Notes: generated by a model not told the origin, from the sequence alone. A DNA stretch of 64,000 nt from Lysinibacillus sp. JNUCC-52 (GCF_015999545.1 NZ_CP065546.1:3814001-3878000); one strand, 5' to 3'. Positions 46,087-55,987 are shown, counted from the first letter of the stretch. Numbers and translations are program-made.

Positions 46087-46977
46087 ATGAAACAACTAAC
46101 AACATACATGATTTTATTTAGCTGTGTATTTTTTTGGGCTAGTAACTTTATTATTGGCGCTATTTTAATTCATCATTGGGAACCGATGGCGATTGCCATT
46201 TATAGGCTGATTGTAATTGTGCTATTTTTAGGGTGTATAAGTTGGCGATCTATCATCCATTTGTCCATTACACGTCGCGATATTTTATTACTCATTGTAG
46301 CTGGCATTTTAGGCGTTGCGATTAATCACTATAGTTTTTATGCAAGTCTTCAGCATACAACGCCAATAACAGCAGCACTCATCTTAGCTTGTGCACCGAT
46401 TGTTACGTCTTTACTTAATAAAATAATCTATAAAGAATATCGAAACAGTATTTTTTGGATCGGTGCTATTATTTCATTAGTTGGCGTTTCGTTGATTATT
46501 ACAAAAGGAGCATTTATCGGCATATCAATTGGTAAAGGTGAAATTTTAAGCTTGATTACGATGTTGAGTTTTGCACTGTTCCTAATTATTGTGAATGACC
46601 TTAGCGCCAGAATTTCAGCGGCGGCCATTACATTTTATACAAATTTAATTGGTCTAATGGTTCTAATGCCTTTCGGAACGTCAATAGTAGCCCAGAAAAA
46701 TATGCAAGTGGCATTTCCATATTGGTTACTGCTAATCGTTTCAGCCATCATTATTCATGGAATAAGTAATTTAATGTGGAATAGAAAAATGAAAGAAATA
46801 GGGTCGACAAATGCATCGCTTTTGTTAAATTTTGAACCAGCAATAGCGATGATTTTAAGTGCTATTATATTAAGTCAGTTGCCAACTAGCATCCAAATTT
46901 ACGGTTCTTTGTTGATTCTTTTAGGGATTATCCTTTGTATTTACTATAAAGAAATAAAGGGGTTAGTTTATAAATAG
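46087..46977 (+). CDS. EamA/DMT-family permease
   Basis: 296 residues, ten helices in two EamA halves (FFWASNFIIGAILIHHWEPM in the first; SNLMWNRKMKEIGSTNASLL near 240 in the second). Drug/metabolite exporter family; substrate not predictable. RBS AGAAGGAGCAATAA. Large and short repeats follow directly. Confidence 0.88.
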   Translation: MKQLTTYMILFSCVFFWASNFIIGAILIHHWEPMAIAIYRLIVIVLFLGCISWRSIIHLSITRRDILLLIVAGILGVAINHYSFYASLQHTTPITAALILACAPIVTSLLNKIIYKEYRNSIFWIGAIISLVGVSLIITKGAFIGISIGKGEILSLITMLSFALFLIIVNDLSARISAAAITFYTNLIGLMVLMPFGTSIVAQKNMQVAFPYWLLLIVSAIIIHGISNLMWNRKMKEIGSTNASLLLNFEPAIAMILSAIILSQLPTSIQIYGSLLILLGIILCIYYKEIKGLVYK

Positions 46978-46980
46978 GAT

Positions 46981-47128
46981 CTACTGCAGTCATTGATTTC
47001 CGCAAACGATACGGGCTAGCGCTTTCCGCGGGCACAACGTAAGCCACAACCGTCGCTATCGCGCCGTCTGTTGTGTCTTACGTGCTGTGCTGTTCCCGCA
47101 GGAGTCGCCCGCCCTGCGCTTCAACCTA
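46981..47128 (+). repeat. Large palindromic repeat, copy 5
   Basis: Core: GCGCTTTCCGCGGGCACAAC, GTAAGCCACAACCGTCGCT, TTGTGTCTTACG, GTTCCCGCAGGAGTCGC. It begins 3 bases after the DMT stop. Confidence 0.85.
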
Positions 47129-47133
47129 TTGAA

Positions 47134-47154
47134 AATTGTGTGAGTGTCTGGCAC
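47134..47154 (+). repeat. Short REP-like element
   Basis: TTGTGTGAGTGTCTGGCAC preceded by AA, 5 bases after palindrome copy 5. Confidence 0.8.
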
Positions 47155-47175
47155 TTTAAAAATACTTTAAAAGCG

Positions 47176-47236
47176 TAAAAATCCACTTCGATCTTCGCGG
47201 GCACAAAGTATGCCGCAGTAGTCGACGTGGATTTTA
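47176..47236 (+). repeat. Large palindromic repeat, copy 6 (short form)
   Basis: TAAAAATCCAC...GTGGATTTTA ends enclose a reduced core (TTCGCGGGCAC, GTATGCCGCAGTAGTCGACG), 61 bases; it is flanked by short elements on both sides. Confidence 0.65.
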
Positions 47237-47247
47237 CTTGGATGGAG

Positions 47248-47268
47248 AATTGTATGAGTGCCAGGCAC
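47248..47268 (+). repeat. Short REP-like element
   Basis: TTGTATGAGTGCCAGGCAC preceded by AA, in the same orientation as the copy at 47134. Confidence 0.75.
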
Positions 47269-47287
47269 TAAAAATGGGCACTAAAAA

Positions 47288-48487
47288 TTACTGTGTATCT
47301 TTTTTGTGCAATGTGTAATTTAGAAACAGTATATATATTATAGGAAGGAAAGCGGTTGTGATGACAATACCCAACCAATTAAAATGCAGCCATAATGGAC
47401 TGAGTAACGTACTTCCACAAGCAACACCAATATAATAAGAAACGAGATATAGGCTTGACGCACTACCTTTTTGATGGATTGCTGTGCGACTTACTGTTGC
47501 TGATGTTAAGGCATGGGCTGTGAAAAATCCTAAGCATGCTATGCAAAGCCCTACAATTACGATAATGAGTGAATCGCTTAACGTTAGAATTATGCCACTA
47601 ACTAATAAAAAGACCCCATATGTTCGGACGCGATGAATACCTATTTTTTCTGCAAGTGTGCTAGCGATGGGTGAACCGACGATACCTAAGCAATACGCTA
47701 AAAAAACAAACGATATCATTTTCAATGAAAGTGAAAAGGGCGGTTCAATTAAATAATACGGGATAAAAGACCACATACCACTAAAGGATGTTTGGAGTAT
47801 AATTCCTAGTCCGAACAAGATAAGCAGTTTGGGATTTTTTATATGGAGCGCAAAGCCTTGTAAATCTTTTGAAATCGTCCGATTGTTGACCGTAAAATTT
47901 TTAGATTTTGGTAGTGTAAGTAACACCATTAAAAAAATTGCAAAACCTAACAAAGCTAGTGAACTAAACGCAGTCTCCCAAGAATAGTGTTCAGTTACAT
48001 AGCCCATTAGGAGACGTCCAATTGTCCCCCCAAGCGCATTACATGAAATATAGAGAGAAGTAGCAAATCCCATTGATTGGCTATCAATCTCTTCGCTAAT
48101 ATAGGCAAGTGCTGCAGCAGGAACGCCAGCAATTGCAAAGCCTTGAATAAAACGTAATAAAATAATAGTTAGAAAAGAATCAGTTAATGGCATAAAGAGA
48201 AAAGGAATGACAGTTAGAATGAGGGAAAGTCTAATGAAAAGTATTCTTCCATGTCGATCCGATAAAAAACCTAAAACAATTAAGCCGATAATAACAGATA
48301 ACGTCGTAATCGAAACTGCAAGGCTAGCAAATGAAACTGAAACATGAAACTGTTCTGTAAAAAAGGGGAGCAATGGTTGTACTGAATACATCGCAGCAAA
48401 AACAAAAACCGATGCTCCTCCTAAACTAATAATAATTTGCCAAAATTGACGATCTTGAATCGAATACCCTTTTGTCCCTCTGTCCAT
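47288..48487 (-). CDS. MFS transporter (YnfM-like) at the end of the dct operon
   Basis: 399 residues, 12 helices, motif A LGFLSDRHGRILFIR. Starts 10 bases after the dctM stop with a weak RBS (AAGGG), so it is likely translated from the dct mRNA. It may move the same acids out or a related compound in. Function inferred from position only. Confidence 0.83.
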   Translation of the reverse strand: MDRGTKGYSIQDRQFWQIIISLGGASVFVFAAMYSVQPLLPFFTEQFHVSVSFASLAVSITTLSVIIGLIVLGFLSDRHGRILFIRLSLILTVIPFLFMPLTDSFLTIILLRFIQGFAIAGVPAAALAYISEEIDSQSMGFATSLYISCNALGGTIGRLLMGYVTEHYSWETAFSSLALLGFAIFLMVLLTLPKSKNFTVNNRTISKDLQGFALHIKNPKLLILFGLGIILQTSFSGMWSFIPYYLIEPPFSLSLKMISFVFLAYCLGIVGSPIASTLAEKIGIHRVRTYGVFLLVSGIILTLSDSLIIVIVGLCIACLGFFTAHALTSATVSRTAIHQKGSASSLYLVSYYIGVACGSTLLSPLWLHFNWLGIVITTAFLPIIYILFLNYTLHKKDTQ

Positions 48488-48497
48488 AAGGAAGCCC

Positions 48498-49766
48498 TTA
48501 TTTCATTTGCTCTGGTAACCAAAGCGACAATTGTGGTAGTACAACTACGATAGCTAAGAACACAATCATTAAAATAATAAATGGAATAACCCCTTTGACA
48601 ACTTCGCCGAGTTTTTCCTTCGCAATACCACTTACTACGAAAAGGTTCAGACCTACTGGAGGTGTAATCATACCTAGCTCCATATTGATTGTCATAATAA
48701 TTGCAAAGTGAATTAGGTTGATATCGAAATGCACAAGAATTGGTAGCAAAATTGGTAATGTAATTAAAATAATTGAAACCGCCTCTAAGAACATTCCCAT
48801 AATAAAGAATAGTATATTTACAATAATCATGAAAATCCATTTGTTTAAATCACTTTCCGCAATCCAAGCCCCAACTTGCTGAGGAACTTGCGCGTTCGTT
48901 AAATATAACCCGAAGAGTGAAGCAGCACCGATAATTAAGAAAATCATCGCTGTAATATTAATAGATTCAACTAATACTTCACGGAAATCTTTTAACTTCA
49001 TTTCACGGTAAATGAATAGAGATACGATTAAACCATAAAATACAGCAATAACTGCCGACTCAGTAGGTGTGACAACTCCAGAATAAATTGTTCCTAAAAT
49101 TAAGAACGGTAAGAAGCCACCCCAAATGGCTTTTAATGATTTACGGCCACGCTCCTCCCAAGTGGCAGGTTCATCGCCTTTGAAACCATTGCGCTTTGCA
49201 TAGACGATGGCAGCAACGATTAAAATACCAGTTAACGCAAGACCAGGAATTACACCAGCCATGAACAATTCCCCTATGGATTGTTCAGATGTAATACCGT
49301 AAATGATTAAAGGAACACTTGGAGGAATTAAAATTCCTAGTGTACCACCCGCTGCAACAAGTCCCATCGAGTAACGCTTTTTATAACCTGCAGAAATCAT
49401 GGCAGGAATCATAATTGATCCAATTGCAGCGGCAGTTGCAGGTGAAGAACCTGAAATGGCTGCGAAAATAGCACAGGCAACAATCGTTACAACTGCAAGC
49501 CCTCCAGGCAGATGTCCAATCCAGGCACGTAATGCTTCAATTAAATATTTTGAAATCCCGCCACGTGCCATTAGTACACCAGCAAGAACGAATCCTGGAA
49601 TGGCCATCATCGGGAATGAATCTAGCGCAGTGAAAATACGCTGAGGAATCATATTCATATTAAAATCGATTTGAAAGAACACTAAGATTGTTGAAAGTGC
49701 TAGGCTCACTGCGACTGGTACACGTAAAAATAATAAAACAAAGAAACTAAGTAAGAGGATTAGCAT
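48498..49766 (-). CDS. dctM: TRAP transporter large permease (DctM)
   Basis: 422 residues, 12-helix membrane channel of a TRAP system, Na+-driven. Motifs: AISGSSPATAAAIGSIMIPA near residue 105, GGTLGILIPPSVPLIIYG near 140, and ITPPVGLNLFVVSGIA near 365. Overlaps dctQ by 20 bases. Forms the translocation unit with DctQ. Confidence 0.95.
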   Translation of the reverse strand: MLILLLSFFVLLFLRVPVAVSLALSTILVFFQIDFNMNMIPQRIFTALDSFPMMAIPGFVLAGVLMARGGISKYLIEALRAWIGHLPGGLAVVTIVACAIFAAISGSSPATAAAIGSIMIPAMISAGYKKRYSMGLVAAGGTLGILIPPSVPLIIYGITSEQSIGELFMAGVIPGLALTGILIVAAIVYAKRNGFKGDEPATWEERGRKSLKAIWGGFLPFLILGTIYSGVVTPTESAVIAVFYGLIVSLFIYREMKLKDFREVLVESINITAMIFLIIGAASLFGLYLTNAQVPQQVGAWIAESDLNKWIFMIIVNILFFIMGMFLEAVSIILITLPILLPILVHFDINLIHFAIIMTINMELGMITPPVGLNLFVVSGIAKEKLGEVVKGVIPFIILMIVFLAIVVVLPQLSLWLPEQMK

Positions 49767-50244
49767 ATTCTTCGTCCTTTCCTCGTATAATATTAACTAG
49801 TCTTTCTACGAATCTTAGTAAAAATAAAACGCCAGAAATCGGCAGTACTAAGTAGACAACCCACATTGGAATACCGATATCAAGTGAAACCATACCTGAT
49901 GTATAGCGGTTCTCAACTAATACGAAACCGTAGTACGTATAAATTAAACAAAATACGATACTTAAACTAGTGGCGATAAAATCTAAAATGCGTTTATTTG
50001 ATGGTTTTAATTTATCGTATAAAATGTCTACTTGGATGTGCTGATTGTGACGTAGTGCTAAACCAAAGCCGAGGAACGTTCCCCAAATAATTGCGTAACG
50101 TGCTAATTCTTCTACCCAAGCTTGAGGTTCGTTAAAAACATAACGCATCATTACACCGTAGAAGATTAGTGCAATACCAGCTACGAAAAAGAATCCCGCA
50201 AGGATTTCCTCTAAATAACCCCATACTTTATGTAAAACATTCAT
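49747..50244 (-). CDS. dctQ: TRAP transporter small permease (DctQ)
   Basis: 165 residues, four helices; MRYVFNEPQAWVEELARYAI is the family hallmark. RBS AAGGAGG. Between dctP (with a hairpin in the 126-base gap) and dctM. Confidence 0.95.
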   Translation of the reverse strand: MNVLHKVWGYLEEILAGFFFVAGIALIFYGVMMRYVFNEPQAWVEELARYAIIWGTFLGFGLALRHNQHIQVDILYDKLKPSNKRILDFIATSLSIVFCLIYTYYGFVLVENRYTSGMVSLDIGIPMWVVYLVLPISGVLFLLRFVERLVNIIRGKDEEYANPLT

Positions 50245-50332
50245 CCTGATGCCTCCTTAAAATATAAGATGGTAAAATTTTTCTCCAATAAAGTAAAACA
50301 AGTTTGTAAGCGATTTACTTTAAGAAAAAGAG

Positions 50333-50359
50333 TGAGTGTCGATTACTTATCGACACTCA
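50333..50359 (-). terminator. Attenuator hairpin between dctP and dctQM
   Basis: TGAGTGTCGA/TCGACACTCA, 10 bp, 7-base loop, followed on the minus strand by CTCTTTTTCTT. It would give more binding protein than permease, as is common for such operons. Confidence 0.75.
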
Positions 50360-50370
50360 ATTGAAAGAGC

Positions 50371-51417
50371 TTATTTTAAATCACGAATACCGTTAATTAA
50401 TTCTTCCGTAATAGCCTTATCAAACTCTTCGTAAACGGGCTCAAGCTCAGCTTTAATAGCATCTTTTTGAGCAGCTGTTAATTCAATTACTTCAATACCA
50501 GAGTTCTTAATGTTTTCGTATGATTTCGCATTTTCTTCAGCAGCTAGTTCCCATGCTAAAGTTGTAGCTTCAGCTAACGAGTCCTCAACTGCCTTTAATA
50601 AATCTGCAGGGATCTTTTCCCAGAATGGTTTGTTTACAAAAATTGCATAGTCAAGACGACCATGTTCAGATACGGAGAAGTACTTTTGAACTTCTTGATA
50701 CTTTTGTGTATCAAAGTTGTTGAATGTATTTTCTTGTCCATCAACAGTTCCTTGTTGAAGAGCCGCATATGTTTCACCGAATGAAATTGTAGCTGAGCCA
50801 GCATGTAACGCTTTAAATTGTGCTTCAAGTACTTTACCTGCCTGTGCACGGAATTTTAAACCTTTAAAATCTTCAACATTAACAAGTGGATGTTTATTAT
50901 TAGAGAAATGCTTAAAGCCGTTTTCCCAGAATACTAAACCTTTAATATCATTTGCTGCTAATTGATCTGATTCAAGAATTGTTTTTGCAACGTCTGATTC
51001 AAAGAACTTGCGAGCATGCTCTTCATCTTCAAAAAGGTAAGGCATGTCTACGTACTGCCAACGAGGGTCAATTTTCACCATTTTTGTAACAGATGGTGCA
51101 ATCATATGTACGTTTCCAGATACTAAAGCATCAAGCTCGTCATTATCACCATATAATTGAGAAGATGGATATACTTCAACTTTTACTTTACCTTCTGTTT
51201 TCTCATCAACTAATTTTGCAAAAGCTTCAGATGCTTTCCCCTTCACACTATCGATTGATGTAACGTGAGAAAATTTAATAACAAGTGGTTTTTCTTTTGT
51301 ATAGCCACCATCTCCTTCAGCTGCTGGAGCAGAAGCTGGTTCTTTTTTATCGCCACCACAAGCAGCTAAAGCTAAAACTAGCACAGCCATTAGTGACATT
51401 AAAAGCCATTTTTTCAT
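50371..51417 (-). CDS. dctP: TRAP substrate-binding lipoprotein (DctP)
   Basis: 348 residues. Lipobox VLALAAC, then the DctP fold: KFSHVTSIDSVKGKASEAFA, KVEVYPSSQLYGDNDELDAL, FWENGFKHFSNNKHPL, LKFRAQAGKVLEAQF (the conserved substrate-carboxylate Arg) and GTVDGQENTFNNFDTQK. Binds C4-dicarboxylates or similar acids. RBS AAGGGGGA. Confidence 0.93.
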   Translation of the reverse strand: MKKWLLMSLMAVLVLALAACGGDKKEPASAPAAEGDGGYTKEKPLVIKFSHVTSIDSVKGKASEAFAKLVDEKTEGKVKVEVYPSSQLYGDNDELDALVSGNVHMIAPSVTKMVKIDPRWQYVDMPYLFEDEEHARKFFESDVAKTILESDQLAANDIKGLVFWENGFKHFSNNKHPLVNVEDFKGLKFRAQAGKVLEAQFKALHAGSATISFGETYAALQQGTVDGQENTFNNFDTQKYQEVQKYFSVSEHGRLDYAIFVNKPFWEKIPADLLKAVEDSLAEATTLAWELAAEENAKSYENIKNSGIEVIELTAAQKDAIKAELEPVYEEFDKAITEELINGIRDLK

Positions 51418-51473
51418 TTCAAATCCCCCTTAAAGTTGTGATTATAGTTAAAAGGATCCCCTTTAAACCCAAA

Positions 51474-52517
51474 TTAGTGATGTGGTTGGTTTTTTGGTAG
51501 CGCAAGTATATATTTCTTGCTGTAACTTTTAGCGTAATAATCATAGACTGGTTCAAATGCTGATTCCCATTTCTCAACATCCTCATCTGTGAAATAATGA
51601 ATATTAATGCAGTTACAAGCCTCCATTTCTTGCAGACGCTCTGCTGTAAGATTTTCTGCAAGTTGCCATTCCCATTCCTGTACTTCAGCAAGTGTATCAA
51701 TAAGCAATGTTTGAACATCTTTCGGTAAGGACTGCCAAAACTCATTGTTCATAAGTAATAAATAGCCCAAATAACCATGATTACTAATTGTTAAGTAGTC
51801 TTGTAGAGAATGTAGATTTTTACTAGTAATATTAGTGAGTGTATTTTCCTGTCCGTCTACATTTCCTTTTTGTAGCTGATGGAAAACGGTATTGAAATCT
51901 ATTCTCTTTGGATAGGCACCAACACTTGTAAACTGCTCTGCTAAAATATCACTCGGCATGATGCGCATGCGTAAGTTTTTTAAGTCAGTGACATCTTGAA
52001 TAGGGCGGATACTATTGCTAAATTGCTTAAATCCACTATCCCAAACCCCGATTGAATAAAGATTATGGTCATTTAATTTCTTCATTAAAGATTGACCGAC
52101 ATCGCTATCAACGTATGTATGCACTTCATCAGCATTTTTAAATGCATAGGGCAAGTCCATAACCGACCACTCAGGTACAAGCGTTGTAATTTTTGAAATA
52201 GCTGGTGCTATCATCTGAATATCTCCACGTAAAAGTGCATTCATTTCTTCTCCATCTTTATAAAGAACACCATTTGGAAAGACTTGAATTTCTACATGAC
52301 CATTACTGCGCTGTTTAATGAGTTCGGCAAATTTGATTGCTGCCATTCCTTTTGGCGTGTTTTCACCTACTACGTGTGAAAATCGAATGACAATTTGTTC
52401 TTCATGACTTAACTGTTCATTATCTGTAGGATAATCTTGTTGCTGACAGGAAACTAACAGAACTGTCAGTAAAATGAGAACGCTAACAAAATACTTGTGA
52501 ATGTGATTGCGCCACAT
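51474..52517 (-). CDS. Second DctP-like binding protein, probable co-sensor (DctB-like)
   Basis: 347 residues, lipobox LLVSC (Cys24). Paralogue of dctP: IRFSHVVGENTPKGMAAIKF, EIQVFPNGVLYKDGEEMNAL, LRMRIMPSDILAEQF, GNVDGQENTLTN. In B. subtilis an extra DctP-like protein, DctB, works with DctS as a sensor rather than for transport. Its place between the dctSR genes and dctP fits that role. A second transport-binding protein is the alternative. Confidence 0.85.
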   Translation of the reverse strand: MWRNHIHKYFVSVLILLTVLLVSCQQQDYPTDNEQLSHEEQIVIRFSHVVGENTPKGMAAIKFAELIKQRSNGHVEIQVFPNGVLYKDGEEMNALLRGDIQMIAPAISKITTLVPEWSVMDLPYAFKNADEVHTYVDSDVGQSLMKKLNDHNLYSIGVWDSGFKQFSNSIRPIQDVTDLKNLRMRIMPSDILAEQFTSVGAYPKRIDFNTVFHQLQKGNVDGQENTLTNITSKNLHSLQDYLTISNHGYLGYLLLMNNEFWQSLPKDVQTLLIDTLAEVQEWEWQLAENLTAERLQEMEACNCINIHYFTDEDVEKWESAFEPVYDYYAKSYSKKYILALPKNQPHH

Positions 52518-52588
52518 ACAAATTCACCTCTAATCTATTGAAGATGTGAACGCTTCTTATTCTATTGAAAATACGAAAATATACAATA

Positions 52589-52624
52589 TTATGGTATTAA
52601 TGAACATTTTGGTTTTTATGGTAT
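52589..52624 (-). promoter_or_regulatory. Repeated ATACCATAA boxes upstream of dctB
   Basis: On the minus strand ATACCATAA occurs at 52616-52624 and again at 52589-52597, 27 bases apart, 72-107 bases before the dctB start. Possible DctR target. Confidence 0.35.
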
Positions 52625-52699
52625 ATAACAATTTATTATTTTGAAAAACTGTTACAAAACAGCTACAATGCTTTTTGTAAGAACTTGAATGTAGCTACT

Positions 52700-52808
52700 A
52701 AATAAAAAAAGAATCTGCAATTTTCAGTGGGACATAAAAGAAGCAAGGTGTAGTAGGCGAAGTGACTATGGATGCCTGTTGCTTTCCCGTGAAAAGTGAG
52801 CAGATTCT
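52700..52808 (-). terminator. Long structured terminator after dctR
   Basis: Minus strand AGAATCTGC ... GCAGATTCT (52800-52808 with 52710-52718) closes a ~99-base imperfect hairpin whose arms also pair at TTTTCACGGG/CCCACTGAAAA and near AAGCAA/TTGCTT. TTTTTTTATTT follows. Confidence 0.7.
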
Positions 52809-52867
52809 TGGTTTTAGGCTATGATTAGAATAGGTAGCAAATCGAGCACTAATATACTAATTTATTA

Positions 52868-53536
52868 TTATTTAATAGAATAGTATTTAGTTGGTCGTCC
52901 TACGGTTCCGTATTTTAATTCAATATGCACAGTACCTTTTGTAGCTAAGAAGTCTAAATATTTTCGTACAGTTACTCTTGCCATGCCGACATTTTGTGCA
53001 AGCTGTTCAGAAGTAATCGGTGCATGATGTGTCGTTAAGTAACTTAAAATTTGCTCCATTGTAATCTTATTCAAGCCTTTTGGCAGTTCTAAAATTTCAT
53101 GCTGAATACCTAACCACTGATCGATATCCTCTTGGTTAATATTAGTCGTACTGAGTAAGTTTTTTGTAGAGTTTTTATATTGTAGCAAAGCCCTTTCAAA
53201 GCGATCAAAACGAAATGGCTTTATTAGGTAATCAATTGCACCTAGTCGAAGGGATTCTTGTACTGTAGGTGCATCTCGAGCTGCTGTTATCATAATAATA
53301 TCGGATGGAATACGTTGTGCTCGAATTTTTAAAAACAATTCCATGCCTGTCATATCTGGTAAGAACATATCCAGTAAAATAAGGTTTGGTTTTTGAATCA
53401 TGATTTTGTCATAGGCATCTCGTCCATTGACTGCCTCTCCTATGAGTTGAAAGCCACTCATTTTATTCAAAAATCCTTTATTTACCTCAAGCACCATTGG
53501 GTCATCTTCTACGATAAAAACTGTGATTTTGCTCAT
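52868..53536 (-). CDS. dctR: Response regulator DctR (CitB/DcuR type)
   Basis: 222 residues. Receiver with D56 (LILLDMFLPDMTG) and K in YLIKPFRFDRFE; C-terminal winged HTH typical of CitB/DcuR regulators (ITSEQLAQNVGMARVTVRKY). The start overlaps the dctS stop by 4 bases. Expected to activate dctB-dctPQM. Confidence 0.9.
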   Translation of the reverse strand: MSKITVFIVEDDPMVLEVNKGFLNKMSGFQLIGEAVNGRDAYDKIMIQKPNLILLDMFLPDMTGMELFLKIRAQRIPSDIIMITAARDAPTVQESLRLGAIDYLIKPFRFDRFERALLQYKNSTKNLLSTTNINQEDIDQWLGIQHEILELPKGLNKITMEQILSYLTTHHAPITSEQLAQNVGMARVTVRKYLDFLATKGTVHIELKYGTVGRPTKYYSIK

Positions 53537-55146
53537 GGTTCCTCTGTCACCCCTATATTAATTGTAATTGTTGTGCCGATGTGAACAGTAGATTCTACAT
53601 GAATTGTGCCATTATTGGATTCGACGATTTGTTTGACAAGTGCAAGTCCAATGCCATGTCCTTCTTTTTGTTTCGTACTAAATCCATAATCAAAAATTCG
53701 TTGGGGTATACCTGCAATACCTTTACCACTGTCCTGTACTTCTATAATTAAATAATGCTTATCACCGTTAATTGTTAAATGAACATCCTTATGTTCACAT
53801 TCAAAGCAAGCTTCCATTGCATTGTCCAATAAGTTGCCAATGATAGTAATAATATCGCCACTCGATAAGCCACTCATAAAATCAGCGAGATTAGATTCTT
53901 CATCGATTGTCAGTTCTACACCTAGTTCCTTAGCGCGTGAGTATTTGCCAAGTAATAAGCCTTGAATAGAATAATCCTGAAATTTATCATGCAAGCTTTG
54001 AATTAGTTCTTCTTCATCTGTGATTTCATCAATAATGAGGCTTAAAGCATCGTCATTTCGCTCCAACTGGATAAGTCCAGCAATACTATGGAGACGGTTC
54101 ATGTATTCATGTTGCTGTGCCCGCAAGGAATCCACGAGCATTTTAATTCCTGTTAATTCTTCAGCAAGCATATTTGCCTCTTTTCGATCAGTTAACATGA
54201 TAAGATAGCCGGCATTTTGTTCCATAATACGGATAGGGAATGTCCGAACTAAATACATTTGCTCGTACATTAAAAGTGGTCGATAAACCTCATGTTGTTG
54301 TATGGTGTCTTCAGCAAGCCACGTATCTTTAAATAAAGTTTTTCTGGATACTTTGTGTCCAAAGTAATGTGTATACTGCCGTGCTAATCGGTTAATGAAG
54401 GTTACATTTCCACTTTCATCTGTAGCTAAAATTCCTATATCCATCGCTTGAATAATACCTGAACGTTCTTCTACTAAACGAGCGATTTCGTAAGGTTCTA
54501 AGTTAAAGGTTTGACGTTTTAAATGGTTAGCAACCCAAACAGATCCGCCTAACCCTATGGCAAGCCCACCTAAAAGTGATACTAATATATCAAATTGATA
54601 TTCATCTAAAAGGTCATACCATTTTGGTGCAAGTAGCCCAACGGTAATAACTCCAACTTGCTTCGTGCCTTCCTCGTTCATAATTGGTACGAATGCGCGT
54701 ATAGAATAACCCAATACACCACGTGCCTTTGATATGTATTCATGCTGTGAAAATGCTTCTATTTCATCGCCACCTTCAAAAACAGTACCTAGCTTACTTT
54801 CAGAGGGATGGGAGTAACGAATGCGTTTCATATCGATAATGACGATATAATCCACATCTGTCGTTAATCGAATGCGTTCAGCAATCGGCTGAATAATTTC
54901 AAAGCCCTCTTTAGTACCTACGTTTTTTTGCACTTCTGTAAGCTGTGAAACCGTCCGTGCTATAGCTATTGCACGGGCTCCAAACTCCTTCTCTAAAGCA
55001 CCAGCTAAATTATGAATCATAATTGCACCACTCGTAGTAATAGAGAAAATAACGATAATAAAAGAAAAAATAAACATTTTGAGTCGTAATGATATGTTTT
55101 TCATAATAATGAAAAGGAATGCCAAATTAGCAGCCCTTTTATTCAT
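53533..55146 (-). CDS. dctS: Sensor kinase DctS (CitA/DcuS type)
   Basis: 537 residues. Helix 1 (24-45), extracellular PASp sensor with the CitA/DcuS signature (TTDVDYIVIIDMKRIRYSHP, about residues 95-114), helix 2 (about 184-205), cytoplasmic PAS (228-320), phosphoacceptor H346 (QQHEYMNRLHSIAGL) and HATPase (N-box IIGNLLDNAMEA, GKGIAGIPQRIF, GHGIGLALVKQIV). GAGGTGATGA favours ATG 55146. The sensor fold binds C4-dicarboxylates or citrate. Confidence 0.92.
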   Translation of the reverse strand: MNKRAANLAFLFIIMKNISLRLKMFIFSFIIVIFSITTSGAIMIHNLAGALEKEFGARAIAIARTVSQLTEVQKNVGTKEGFEIIQPIAERIRLTTDVDYIVIIDMKRIRYSHPSESKLGTVFEGGDEIEAFSQHEYISKARGVLGYSIRAFVPIMNEEGTKQVGVITVGLLAPKWYDLLDEYQFDILVSLLGGLAIGLGGSVWVANHLKRQTFNLEPYEIARLVEERSGIIQAMDIGILATDESGNVTFINRLARQYTHYFGHKVSRKTLFKDTWLAEDTIQQHEVYRPLLMYEQMYLVRTFPIRIMEQNAGYLIMLTDRKEANMLAEELTGIKMLVDSLRAQQHEYMNRLHSIAGLIQLERNDDALSLIIDEITDEEELIQSLHDKFQDYSIQGLLLGKYSRAKELGVELTIDEESNLADFMSGLSSGDIITIIGNLLDNAMEACFECEHKDVHLTINGDKHYLIIEVQDSGKGIAGIPQRIFDYGFSTKQKEGHGIGLALVKQIVESNNGTIHVESTVHIGTTITINIGVTEEP

Positions 55147-55987
55147 TCATCACCTCTTTTTTGTATTATTTCAATATGTAGGAAACTACTATATTTATTG
55201 GAGATATGCAAAACCCATTTTTCTAGCAAAGGACTAGGACTATCATTCTATAATAAAGTACCATAAATGAATAGCTTGTTGTAATACAATTACTGCTACA
55301 AAGTATCTGTTTTAATTGTGTACTATAACAATATATGTATTAAAATCACATTAGCGTAAGAAAAGAAATAGGAAGTGCTATCGGAGTTTGGTTTTTTATA
55401 AAATAAAAATTTATATTTGAATAATAAAAAATAATTGGCGATTTATCTTTAAAATGCCGTTATACAACAAGTTTTTATGTAATTATTTACATTTAAATAA
55501 TATAATGGGTTAGTTTACTTATCCTATAGAAAGTTAAAATATTTTGCGCAAAGAAAATTTGCTTTGTTATCGTTTTAAAATTCTCTTTCATTCTTAATAT
55601 TTCTGTATGTCGATTATTTCTATTTTTACATATCAAGCGAATTTCTATTTTTTATCTAGCAGTCAAAAGGAGAGAAGCTTTCTATCATATGTGAAAATAT
55701 GCACATTTTTAATTATCTTAAAATAATTTATTTAAATAGAATAAGTACAGTAGAAAAGTAATAATAGCTAAAATATGTTGGGGATATTGTTTGAAAAACG
55801 CCTTTTTTCTTAGAGACTGTAAGGTTTTTGTTCTTTTAATTATATAGTGAACAATAAAAAACTTTTTGGAGAAATAATATTTTTTAGAAAAACATCTTGC
55901 ATTTGAATAATTATAAGTGGTAAATTGTTTTACATGGACGTTCATAGAATTTTCACAGGTAGCAAAAGAGGGGAGAAATGAGAATTT
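55147..55987. other. 841-base AT-rich intergenic gap
   Basis: Strongly AT-rich, holding promoters of the divergent dctS and the OFA gene; TTGCAT-18-TAAATT at 55897-55926 is a possible promoter for the latter. I see no repeat copy and no convincing gene: the 75-codon minus frame at 55718 is low-complexity. Confidence 0.6.

Noticed and set aside
50305..50318. TGTAAGCGATTTAC looks like a CcpA cre site
   Set aside because: The conserved C near its 3' end is missing, and it lies inside the operon between dctP and dctQ.
55718..55945. 75-codon minus-strand frame in the AT-rich gap
   Set aside because: Low-complexity composition, no ribosome binding site, no recognisable domain.
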